A stretch of 64,000 nucleotides of DNA, from assembly GCA_030685235.1 (NCBI GenBank), contig MU839115.1, positions 186,001 to 250,000 of the forward strand. The letters are read 5' to 3'. Below the pieces are notes generated by a model. The model saw only the letters and a program-made list of their open reading frames with translations, was not told the DNA's origin and did no database searches. The stretch comes from Copromyces sp. CBS 386.78. Its lineage: Eukaryota; Ascomycota; Sordariomycetes; Sordariales; Sordariaceae. Below, piece after piece: positions 1-11,500 of this stretch (within the stretch, counting starts at the first letter, position 1; every line of letters begins with the position of its first letter). The position numbers and the translations under genes are program-made.

Positions 1-1115
1 TAGTCAAAGTCTGACAGACGTCAATAGTGTCAGGTCGCTTGTTGAAGGCACTCTGAAGTAGGTAGCTGAGATAATCGTTGAGCGTCCCCTGAGAAGGACA
101 TCTTTGGCGAAGGTTAACCCCATAATCCTCAGTTGGTCCAATATGGTACTCAGGTTGGTGATACGCAGACAGGGTACGATCGCGATCCAACATGCCTTTC
201 ATTGGTCGTTTAGTTCCTGGTTGTGCCTGTCTCCTGCTTTGAACGAATCGAATTGTTCCAGCCCTCCTTACAGAGGGAGGTATCAGAGAATGTTCCACTC
301 TCACTAATGTGATAAGGTGGTATGGCATCTACCATGATAGGGGAAGTTAGGTACGATGCTTGTAAGTTATGGTGATACTTCCTACGAAAGGAGCATGTCA
401 TGCTGTTTACGGATCTCAGGCATCTCTGTGCGTGTGCGCGTGTGTCTGTGTGTGCGACCTGACGTTTTGTGCTTGTCCTACGCTGATATCTGGATTTGGC
501 GGCACGGGTGGCTTTGTGATGGAGAATGTGGGATGAAGTTTCATTCTCTACTCCTTCTTTATGAACGTGGCTATCATCGTAAGCATCATGTATCGACCTC
601 TGCGGTTATGTGCAACTAAGTGGACCTTCTCTCAAGCATTTTCGACCTTGGCTGGTGGGTAGCGGTTGCCTTCCCGTGCCTTCCGGGTGATCACAGCAGC
701 ATCTGTGAGTTAGGAAACGGAAGTCACGATAACTACAACCCAAGCTGCTCTTGCCTACCTTACCACCAACATAACAATGCCAAAGAAAGTGATTCATCAC
801 TCACCATTTGTCTCAGCAAAGTCATGCCGCCATAGCCCATAATGCCCTCATCACTCGGCACTCCTTCCCCCCACCTAAGATTATCCTAGAGGCATCCGAG
901 AGGCCCGGGCAGCCCAAGACCTGTGCCCAGCTTCATGATGACACTGCACCTGATTCATCGTTTTCTTGTTTGCTTCGTTTGTGGTACTCGGTCTTCGGGA
1001 TGGGATCCTCCTTCAGTCATCCCATGTCATGTCGAGTTACCCAGAGATAAAGGACATGAAAACGTTCTCTTCATTGTGCGGGTTTTCCCGGGTAAGGTAG
1101 ATGGACTTGACGAAT

Positions 1116-1192
1116 AAGATGATTGGGAATATATGATTAATCATCTTCTTGATGTTCCCCGTGATGTCCATTGTGATGTCCATCGTGATTTC
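1116..1192. repeat. Hairpin followed by 12-bp tandem repeat
   Basis: AAGATGATT at 1116-1124 pairs with AATCATCTT at 1139-1147 (9-bp stem, 14-nt loop), and ATGATTAATCAT at 1133-1144 is itself a perfect 12-bp palindrome. Immediately after it, GTGATGTCCAT plus T or C is repeated at 1161-1172 and 1173-1184, with a partial third copy from 1185. No function is evident. Confidence 0.6.
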
Positions 1193-2430
1193 TTACGCCG
1201 TAGTCATCGCTTCAGCTCTTGGGGGTTGGCCTTGGAGGATGGAATGGGAAACTGTAAGCGACCGTTGTTGTTCTTGGGTTGGGCTTACCGAGAAAGTTGT
1301 TCTCTGGGCATTCGTTTCGGTGCTGGATGTAATTGACATCCATGCAAGGACGGTTTGCGAGAAATCTGAACTCAGCCAGCTCATTATCATCAGCTCCAGC
1401 CTAAAATCTTTGAAACGTAAAAACGCATCATGTCGTTGTTGCCCAAGATTTCAATGAGAAATATTCCGAATTACGGAGTCTAAATGGCAGCAGACGGAAG
1501 ACGGAACTTAAGAAGGGCAAATGAGGGAGTGTCAACCATAGCTAAATCTGGCTGGGCAGTGATTTGAAGAACCAACGTACAGTTCAGAACAGGAAAAACA
1601 TCATGGACTAATTACTCACATACAGACAACACTGATATTTCGTCGAAACTGAACAGGGGAAAAAGTCCTCTGTCCGTTCCGGAAGAGAAGAGGCTGGCTG
1701 GTTTCGTAAGGAAGAAACTTCCGACCGACCAATGTAATACTCTTTCTTCTGGGTTAATAGATGGAGCAATACGACCTGTCACGTCTTGGGACTGCATGGG
1801 TTTTCCTCCTCTCGCCGGTGTTACACCGGCCTTTCGATAAGGAAACATGGTCCTGTAGACCGGAAGTTCCGGTAGTTAGATAGGCTGGATTAGTAGGTAA
1901 TTAGTTACTTAAGTTACCTTCTCTAGCTTGCCCTCGATAGTAATCCCGGAGCCTACTGGGAAAGGAAGGTACGTTGGAAGACGCGAACTAGCCCAGAATA
2001 CCCGTGTCAGATACACGAGAAAGGAAAACAGCAAGATAAAAGCCATGGCCTAGACGCAATGGACGCTCGTATACGTGGGAGCTAGGATAGGGGTTGTTCA
2101 TAACGACCTGATAGGGAAGGCCCATATTGTTCCTTACTGTCCGGCGAGCTGGGTTGAGAGAAAACGGATAAGAATAAGGGGCTAAGTAACCATTGTTTTG
2201 CTACTGTCCGTTGATGCAATGAAACTGAATATTTGTCCGCAAGTGTAGCCAGGCGCATAACTCGAAGTGAACCCTGTGAGACATGGAAAGTTAGCGTTTT
2301 CAATACCGTTTTTGACATTTACGGCTCATGACTGCCCATGTCGTACCGTAACGACTTTGCGATATCCTTGCTGTCGCTGTCAATCTCTCCTCTGTAGTCA
2401 CCCAGGATCGGTAAACGTATAGGTCAAATT

Positions 2431-2460
<30 letters not shown>
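2431..2460. repeat. (TCG)10 microsatellite
   Basis: Ten perfect TCG units, followed by degenerate TCG/TTC-type triplets to about 2490. No convincing gene reads through it, so I treat it as a simple sequence repeat in noncoding DNA. Confidence 0.9.
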
Positions 2461-2461
<1 letters not shown>

Positions 2462-3298
2462 CATCTTCGTTGTCTTCATCGTCGTTGCTCAAGAAGAGAT
2501 CCCCGCCGGTTTGGTTTCACAACATTTGCCGAGCCCATAGGGTACGACTACTGCTAAATGACCGGCATCATGCACTGAACGGTCAAAACCTGCATAAGTC
2601 ATCGACTTCTACGGTTCTTAGCTACATATTCAATAGTCAGGTCCTGTCTGATGATAGGCTTAGCTGGTCTTTCTTTGACTGGTCACCCTCGGGGGTCACA
2701 TATATGGCTCGCTCTGTCACTGGCTCTGTTCTCTTCGTTGTCGAACCTTACTCTCTCGTTCGCCCGATTCGTACTGGAACGCAACCTACAGTGTGAGACA
2801 TGAGGGCAATAACCTCCCGGTGCTTGTTGCCAAACCCTGTGTGGTTCGGTCCTTCCTCCGTTCGCCGTCTTCTTACTGCGATATGGCATCAGATGCTCGG
2901 AAGCCAACCTCGGCACGGGGACAGTCTTTCAGAAGTACAGGAAAGATGACAGAGAGGCGGGATAGAGTTACGTGATGAAAGAGCGAAGTCTGCAATGCAG
3001 TAGTGTTGTGGTTGAATCTGTCCTTGTTTTTTCTAAGGTTTTTCTTTTTTTCTTCCAAAGACAAGCTCCGAGGTTCCAAAGCATCGGTGCCCGATCGTGA
3101 CGAATCACATAACGATAAATGAGGGCTTTTCATGGTCTTCAACCCTTCTTCGCACGGTACGCTCTGCACCTCGCCAAAGCTTGAAGTCCAGATATTGGCA
3201 TGTAGGCAAGATGTTGCCATGTGTCTGGTGATTTTCTGCAGAGAAGAGTTGAGAGAAGCGCCAAAAGCGTGCATGAAGAAAGGGCCCTAAAGAGAATA

Positions 3299-3500
3299 CA
3301 GTAAAGACCCCTGATACTGCAAGCCCGCCTTCTGCAAATGCATACAAATTTACCCAGTTAGTGCAAGGATTTTGGCGGCCTCAATTCCCAGTTTTGTATG
3401 TAAGTGAGGCCCTAGTAAATGCAAATTGCCTATTTAATGCAAGGATTTCTGGCCTCCCCCATGGTGCCCGGATTAGTTGCATCATCAGGGATCTTTACTG
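3299..3500. mobile_element. 202-bp MITE, Tc1/mariner-like ends
   Basis: The left end CAGTAAAGACCCCTGAT at 3299-3315 and the reverse complement of the right end (CAGTAAAGATCCCTGAT, ending at 3500) differ at one base, and the match continues as ACTGCAA versus GATGCAA. TA flanks the element on both sides (3297-3298 and 3501-3502). TA duplication plus CAGT termini is the signature of Tc1/mariner elements; 202 bp without an ORF makes it a nonautonomous MITE. Inside are two diverged copies of a roughly 45-bp unit ending in TGCAAGGATTT and GGCCTC, and an inner GGCCTCA/TGAGGCC inverted repeat. The family name is unknown to me. Confidence 0.75.
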
Positions 3501-6500
3501 TAAGAAACTGCAAATATTCCACAACTTCCCTTTGTCGTGCTGTCAAAACGTAGACAATGGGGAGCATTCAGCGGGTATCCGTTGTGTGTGTGCCTGACGA
3601 CTGACCGCTCTGTGGGTGTCAGGTTGCCTTAAGACCCAGATGCCATTATCCGAGAGACATGGATCAATAGTGCCAGCCTGAAGGTATGGATGGGTGCATA
3701 GATGCCCTGGGGAAGAAGATGACAGGCTCGGTTATTGCTGAAGCCGCGTCGTTTCGAAGGCCTAGCCTGTCGATAATGTGTCGCTATCACAATATCCATG
3801 CTCATTTCCCCATTCAAGAGTGGCGGGGAATCACCAATTTCCATCAATCGGGTGGTGTGAGGACCCGTCAGATAGGTTGGAGTGAAGAGAGGGTTGCATG
3901 GAGCATGATGAGGCTCGTGACACCAACCACGATCTCGTTCGCTCCATCTTTGTTCGGCACACCATTCCCGCATCGTCCTCTAATCTTAGCAGCTGCCCGG
4001 TTGAGAGATAGACGGCACACACAGGATGAATGTAGTGGCAAGTCAAGCAACAAGAAGGATGCGTCCGCGACAGTCTGGGGCAATGGAAGCCGGGCATGAC
4101 AGACTGGCCAGTGTACCCGGATATCTACATAGAGCCAGACACACCTGACTGCCTGACATAGAGGCATCGGCATCAATAACACAAACACTCGCATGCGTAG
4201 GCACACATGCGTGGCCTTGTTCATGGCCATCAACAGAGAAATGGCATGCTCTCGATCCGATTTCAGGCAGGTATGATTGAGTCAGATCCAAGACGGGGCT
4301 AACCCTGCCGAGGAACGAAAAACGGTGAGCTGTTCATGGACGGCCGACTGATCTTGCCAGGGAACAAGAGCCTGAGTACCGTGTCGTAGAGGGTACTTCC
4401 CCAAACTTGAGTCACTCTCTTCGTGTACATCATCATGAAATTGCAGTTGTGCTTCTCACCGGCTTCACTGAGGATGGTCATACGTTCCTGTCTTCTCGCG
4501 TTTGCTGTCAGGCCGAGATATCGGGTAGAGGGCCTCTCATGCCCATCTCTATCATTTGGATGATACGGTTCTATGTAGTGAAGTGGCGGTCGCTCACATG
4601 CTTTCCGCAAACAGAGACTAGGGTAGTTTGGGCTTCTCGAGGTACTTTCTGTATAGAAAACAGAGCATCTATGCCATGACCGAGCCTCAGCAGCTCAGAA
4701 CTTGGAAGCCTCCAGCATAAAGACTTAGGAACCGAGCAAAGGTAAGACGGAGACCCCACGATTTGAATATTGTGCACAGGATGACAGGTAACATTAACCC
4801 CACGGAAATTCCCGTAGGTGACGGAGTCTTTCAGCTCTGTATGGTGCTGCATTGTCAAGTCAACACAATAAACTCTCAAAATTCCTGTCAAAGAAGTCGT
4901 CACCCACCGTCATTCGTACGGGAAGGGCATATAGTGTAGCACAAGCGACGACCGCGAACAGACCTTGTAGATCGCGTGATGTCTCGTCATGTTTCCTGGC
5001 GCTTGCACGTCTTCACCCAGCTGTTGATAGAAAGCCGTACTCTCCAACGTACCTCCTTATCCCCACCGTTTCCTGGTTTCCTCACGTCTCTGTGGCCCTT
5101 GTCCACTCGCTGGCCGAGTGGGAGGTGAGACAAGCAAAGTCATGGGGAGTGATAATGCAAGGCAAAATGAGGCCAAACAGGTGTAAAAGGAGATGCAGGT
5201 GCAAAGACGTGTGTTATAGAGGTTGCCTCGTCTCGTGAGGCTTAGTATGCCAAAGTGCTGGGTAGGTATTCGGATGTCTGCATCGCTCTCGCATCATCAG
5301 GCCGCTTTGTTTCCGGCCTCTTCAGCTGGGCTGGGAATAGGGGACATGGTTTGGAATAAGCAACCTTCTCTCGTGTCGAGAAGGTGCATGTTAATGGGTG
5401 TTGAAAGCTCTTTCGAGGCTTCCATGGGACGAATTGGACGAGGCAGTTCCTTGTCGGAAAGCGAAGATGGAAATAGGCGGTGATCCACCTGTCAACCTTT
5501 GATGACAGCGACTTCTGCCAAGATCCTCGCAACTATTGCGCGTCGGCGCATACACGCTAGTGCTGTGTATTCGCTCGCAAAGGGGCCGCTGTCTCATATT
5601 GAGTTTGTTTGCCCTCCTAGAGGAGTCTTGGCCTGGGATGACTTGGGCTCTGACTCGACCGCCTTCCTCTTCCGCCAACACCCTGTCTGTCAGCCACTGT
5701 GGGAGTACTCTGCTTCTCTGTTCCCCTTTCCCTTTCCCCTGTGGCTTGACAGCTCGTGTAGCGCGAGATGGACTTTAGAATAGGAGCCGCGGAGAAGCTA
5801 GATGGCCTGCAAGGTGTCAGACGAGGGTGGCTAATGGAGAACCGGAAATAGGCAGTGCCGAGGGTTGGCCTGGGATAGAGGCTGTCGTGCCGAAAGCGAC
5901 AGAGGGAAAAAGAGACAGGTAGCGCAAACATGCAGGAGATGGGGGTAAGGCAACCATGGGAGAAGGTGAGTGGCTGGGAGAAGACTGAACCCCTGAGAGC
6001 CTGACCGAGTGGGCATGCCTGAAGTCGGATCAACTTGACCTGTCCCCCTTCAGCTGCTGTGAGATAGCTGGCATGATGCAGCTCATTCACGGCCGCAACG
6101 GGCTGGACCATCTCGGTGAGAGGAATATTGCGAGAACCTCCTCGGACGTGGTCTGGGTGAGGTCTGGGCGAGGTGTGTCGAGTGTATCGTGGACTTCTCG
6201 TTGGGCGCGCTTGGTGGTTGTTCCCTGGTGGTTGTTGACTGGTTGGAGGTTGGGAAGAGATTTGCGACATGCAGTGGTTTGGCATTTGATGTGCATGGGT
6301 TTGCCCCGGGGTTGGCCAGCTCATGTCGCACAAAAAGCCTATCGATAGCTTTGACATTGATAGCGCTTGGGAACTGGTCGCCTTCGCGCGACTTGACGCC
6401 TCTTTGACTCCTATTTTCATCTACATGACGGACGCCCCTTTTTCTGACCACGACAGCAATCATCGTGATTCTTCCTTCAGGGTCAAGCGGCATCCCAAAA

Positions 6501-8532
6501 GGGGCCAACCTAGATAACTTTGCAGATAAGTGTCAGGCATACTTCCGATTCGCTATCACGTACCTGGATGCCTTACCGTGTGCACATCATGGTGTCTCCG
6601 TCTTCGTCGACGAGTACACGGCCGAGTATAACGGTGTCAGAACTAGTTGCTGTCCGTAATGCATGACGGCAGGACAGACAGACCAGACAGTGCTGGTCCG
6701 GACACGCCGATTGCAATGCAGCTTTTTCGTAATCATGTTACCAGGTTCGGATTGGACACTGTAAGAAGATCGTCCAACAAGGGGCCCTTCAGCTTGCCAG
6801 CCGGAGTCCTCAGTCACCATCTACCGTCGTCGTTTCCCTCTTGCCTTGCTCTGCCAACACCTCCGTACCTTATGCGGTGTTGCCCCAGGAGAACAACCCA
6901 GAGCTAATGAGGAAGGCGTCGTCCACCAGCTGGCAGGCGCAAGCAGGTCTTCGGCAGACTCGTGTCTCTCAGAACCTTCATGTACCTGTACCTAGAAAAA
7001 AAGACACATATCTAATATCAGTCATCTTACATGCTTGGTATACCACCTTGGGCCTTCTCTCCTCGCGTCGGTACCGCATGGAAGATGATGTGAATGGACC
7101 AGGCAGCAGGCAGTCACGATGTTGACATTATCGTCTTCCTGTCTGATCTCCGGCGGCCACTACCAACTGGACAGTTTTGGAAGACATGAGAGCCTGGAGT
7201 GCGCCCGGCATTGGAGAAATGAAGGCACCTCAGGTGGGCAACCTGACTTCGGGTGTTCGTTCTTTCCTTTCCCACCACTTCTTCTCAGACTGTGTTACGA
7301 CACCAGTTCAAGCAAATGGCCAATTGTCGAAAAGTGTATGCGAAGAGATGGGCAGTTACCATTGGCTTGCTCACGCTCTCTTGCAACTTTCAGTCGTGCA
7401 TTTGCTCGGCGGTTTTTCCCCTTTCTTCTATCCGGGACAGGCAACCGGGTGGGCCACAATCCCTTCTTCCTTCGTCGTCTCGTTCCTCCTTTGCTTCGAT
7501 TCTCTTTTGCCGGGGCCAGAATCAGACAGAGCGGTTTGTGTGTTTGGGAAGGGTGTGTGTGCCCCTCCTCATTTCTGGGTTGCCATATGGCACTCTTTGC
7601 TACTCCGATGATCCTCCTTGCCCGCGATCATCAGGGCCGAGCAACCAACCCTTCAGTTTGTGTGACCTTTTCATCTTTGTGTGTCTTAGTGATTGTAAAG
7701 AGAGATGTAGATCAGTGAATCAAAAGTAAATATGATAACAGTTAGTGTCCTAATGACGAAGTCGAAGTGCGTCATGAGCTTCCATAGCCCTCAATCGACT
7801 GCACAGTTGTGTGAATGGATGAATGACAAGGCGGTCACATCTGCCAATTGTACTTGTCAAAGCACGACATGCTTTGTGAGACGTTCGGAGCCGGTTCGGC
7901 ATTGGCATTGCTGTTTACACAGTAAAGCATCTTGATGATTGTGGTCAGCTTCGTTATTGCCAAGTGGCGGTACAGATATCGGGCATATGCCATTGCGTCG
8001 AAGCATCACTGATTCCCTGTTGTCGTGATGCCTGCTACCCACCTAGAGAAAAATGAAAGAGAGATCCAAGGTTGAGAAACGGAAACGCTTTAATATAATG
8101 GGTGAAAGGGACATACGACACTGGAGATTTGCCGACCGATCATTACGGACCAAAATCAGGTGAAATGTGAGATAAGGGCACCTGAACACACTTTGACGGC
8201 ATCAGCATGTGCACAATGGTCTTTAGCAAATAGTTTGTGCTGGAACTGCTAAACTGAAAGTGTGCTGGGTATCATTGATGGTAGTAGTAGACCTGAAATG
8301 AGCTCATGATCTCTGTTCCCCCTTTCTCCTTCTCCCTTTTTCGCCTCTGCTGCTCTCTGCTTCTCGATATCCGTCTCTACTCTCAACACTTGCTCCTTCG
8401 GCCGCCAAAAAGCACACCCGTTTCTGAGCAATAACCGGAAGCCATAATTTCCCTCCATAACCTGTATATCCTTCTCAGCTCTTTGTAACATCCTCATCTC
8501 AATTTTCGTCTCTGAACACACCGGTGGTCAAG

Positions 8533-11500
8533 CTAGAATGTCTTCATGCCAGGGAACATTCTCCTAGTCCTCATTCCCTCTGCTACATCAGCACCAGCAA
8601 GACCAGCCTCCAGACCCTGCTTTTGCGCGTCCAAAGCCATCCACCACCACTCCATTACCGTCAGCGCTGTGCCCTCATACTGCTGTCCGAGGATACCCAA
8701 CTGCTCAGCCCAGTTGATGATGAGCTCGGCCTCGAACGGCATTATTGCGGGCTTGAGCGTCTTGCACAGCTCCTCAGGGCCCATGGCACCCTTGGAAGCA
8801 ATCGTGACGAGTACCACGCACAGATAGCGCAGCCAACGAGTTGCGTCAACTCGGCCAAACACATCGCACCAGATGGGCGTTGCGCCATCCGGCCCCATGT
8901 TAGGAGGCGGTGCTGACATGACGCGCTTGCAGAAATCGACTAGTTCTTGGTCGTCGTCGTAGCGGTAGGTCTCCGTAGGGATAACATCGATGCGGAAGTG
9001 GAGGTATTTCTTGGTATACTTTCTCGTCTCGTAGTTGCCCGGTTCGAAACCCATAGGCACGTGTGGCTGGCCTGTGGTCTCGATGCGGACACGCTGGTAG
9101 GCTTGCATGTTGAGCAGGGCCATAATCATTCCGTCGTTAGTGACATATGTGACACGCTTCTTCTCACCAGCCCGGAAGGCTTTGTCGAGTTCCCGCTTGT
9201 AGGAGAGGGCTTGAGCGAGTCTTTCCTCGTGTGCAACCTTATCGAGCAGGTCGGTGATTCGGTTGGCAATGCGCCAACGCCAGCCATTCTGGAACCGGGA
9301 GTTAGATTTAGAGATGATGCCCTCGCGTTGGAGCTGATCAACGCCCTTCACCATGAGTCCCTCAACCTCTGCTCTAGAGAGTGTGGGGAACAAGCTGTTG
9401 CGTTGCTTGCTGATGTGCTCCTTTGAGTATGTCTCTACTGGTGTTACGCATAGTGAGCGCATAAATGCCATGGCAAGTGCCAGCTCTCTTCTTCTGATGT
9501 TATTCTGTTCTTTGGTGTCGTCTTCATCAATTGACAGTGCCATTGCTTCCGACGTTGCGTCTTGAAACTTGTTGAAGACCGAGCGCTGCGGATGGTTGTA
9601 TGTCTCTCGCCACTCACGATCCTCGATTCCTATCCCGGTGACGTTATAGTCTCTCTTGAGAGCGTTCCTAGATCTCGGCAGGTCGGCATGACGGAACTCG
9701 TCAAGGTTGGAAGCCCACTTAATAAGCCACTTCCAGTCATACTCGAGGATATTGTCGAAATTGATCTTCGGCACGCCAACTCCATAGGCTTTGAGGAAAG
9801 CACGTCTGAACTTATCAGTCAGGTTCACAATACTTGACATACGGTCCTTCTTCAAAGAACCCCAAGTATGCCTGAGCTGGCTGAGTGTCATATCGGGAAA
9901 TAGTCTCATCATCAAACCCCAATCAACCACCCTATCAACACCACCCAGCAATGTAGTGACGACAACAAACGCGGTAACCTTGACGTTATCACTACTCCAA
10001 TCCAGCTCCTGTGTCCGGTCACCGGAAACCCGCAAGAAGTCATTGTCGGTGGTTGGGTAAGCTGTGTGCTCACGCTCCGTCTTGATGGCAGGAAGCTTGA
10101 TCTTCGGAGGCCGGCCTCCTTGGCCTTTTCGTCCAGGTTTGTTCGGTTCAGCTTTCCGGATCGTGCGAGTGGCCCGGACAGGCCGTACGATGACTCTGTC
10201 GGGGCTACCACCGTCATACGGGAGGGACTCATCGTCCGCTACCTGAACAACGTCATCATACGGCAAGGTGTCCAACTCGAACTGTCGATCCTCCGACCAT
10301 TTGAGCGTCAGATTCTTCATACTAGCCTTTGGCGTCGATGAAGAGACGTTGATGAAAATGGGCTTCGACGACACGATGTTGGCTGTGAGTAAGGCAGTAC
10401 CAGGTGAAGAGCGTTCCCACGCCGCGCACTTATCAATAAGGGTGGTAACCCTTCCGTATTCTGGATCCTTCCAGCTATCGGGGTTAAATGTGATCCCTGG
10501 GCCCTTTGCCATCGCTTCAGCACTGCGAGGAAAATTCTCCTCAGTAAGAGTGTCAAGATCTGGCATCCAACCCTTGACAGCGAAACTGCCATTATGGTTC
10601 TCGAAGAATTGCCACCCCTTTGAAGCCCAAGAACCCCGTGATTCGTCTTGGATCGTAGTACAAGGAGCGAACTGAAATACCACGGGTTTCTGGACTCCCT
10701 CGGCCTTTTCGTTATTCGACGTGGCATCATCGCCAGCTGTGGAGCCTTTACCCTTTGATGGGATTGACTTCTCTGCTTGCTTTGGCTGCTCTTTTTCTGT
10801 GGAAGCACCGGCCTCATGGATGTCGAGGTTAGGTTCTAGAAACTGGACCTCAACAACGCGTTTCTCGATAGGTCGTTGGCGGTTATCAAAGAACCAAGGC
10901 GGCAAGCTGCTCAAGCCTGGATTCCTCATTTTACCAACATGCGGAAGCAATTTGTGCAACTTCCTGAGCGCCGCTTCTTTCTTCTTACTGCCGTACTTAG
11001 CCGGCAACAGGCCGTATGCCTTGATTGCCTCGGCAACTGAAGGGGGTTCTATATTCTCGTCCTGGTCGCTGATATGTCTCGTGTACGTTGGTGCGTAAAG
11101 CTTTGCGGGGCGTCCCCTCCTCCTCGGGCCTGTATGGTAGGGGGATGGGTGATCCGGCTCCCACATGGAACCATCCGACTCGTCATTATGCGCGCCGAAA
11201 CGTTTGCTTGGTGTACCTTGCTCATCCAATCTTGCCCTCTTGTCTGGGTGGCCGTCCGGAAGCTCATACATCGCTGGACGCTTGTTGTAGGAGCTGGCCT
11301 TTTCAGATTCCAATACCCAGAGAGGATCGGTAGAGTCGCGGACTTTCTCATCGTTGTTCTGGGTGTAAAAGGGCGCGTTAAAGACTTCGACTTCGTCAAT
11401 CTTTCTCCTGCTTCGAAACTTTTGGCCATTTGCGTTGACCTTCCGCTCTTCCTTTCCATTACCAGCAGGCTTCTCATACAACTCCTCCAAAGTGGTGAGC

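Larger units (their letters stand above)
1..8532. other. Gene-poor region, no recognisable coding gene
   Basis: About 8.5 kb in which I recognise no protein family on either strand. The open frames are short, overlap in several frames at once and are rich in Ser, Pro, Arg and Cys, as expected for stop-poor noncoding DNA. It contains a MITE (3299-3500), a (TCG)10 tract, a 12-bp tandem repeat with a nearby hairpin (about 1116-1192) and pyrimidine-rich + strand blocks (for example 8300-8410). It could be the upstream control region of a gene beyond the left edge or carry noncoding transcripts; the sequence does not decide. Confidence 0.6.

Noticed and set aside
5617..6420. 267-codon minus-strand open frame
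   Set aside because: Ser/Pro/Arg/His-rich translation with no domain, overlapped by other open frames on both strands; no promoter or splice pattern supports it.
7119..7729. Three overlapping + strand frames of 144-199 codons
   Set aside because: Simultaneously open in all three frames, which points to a pyrimidine-rich, stop-poor sequence and not a gene.
9041..9051. GGTTCGAAACC B-box match inside the TFIIIC coding region
   Set aside because: It encodes a Gly-Phe-Glu-Pro stretch in the reading frame and has no A box or terminator; taken as coincidence.
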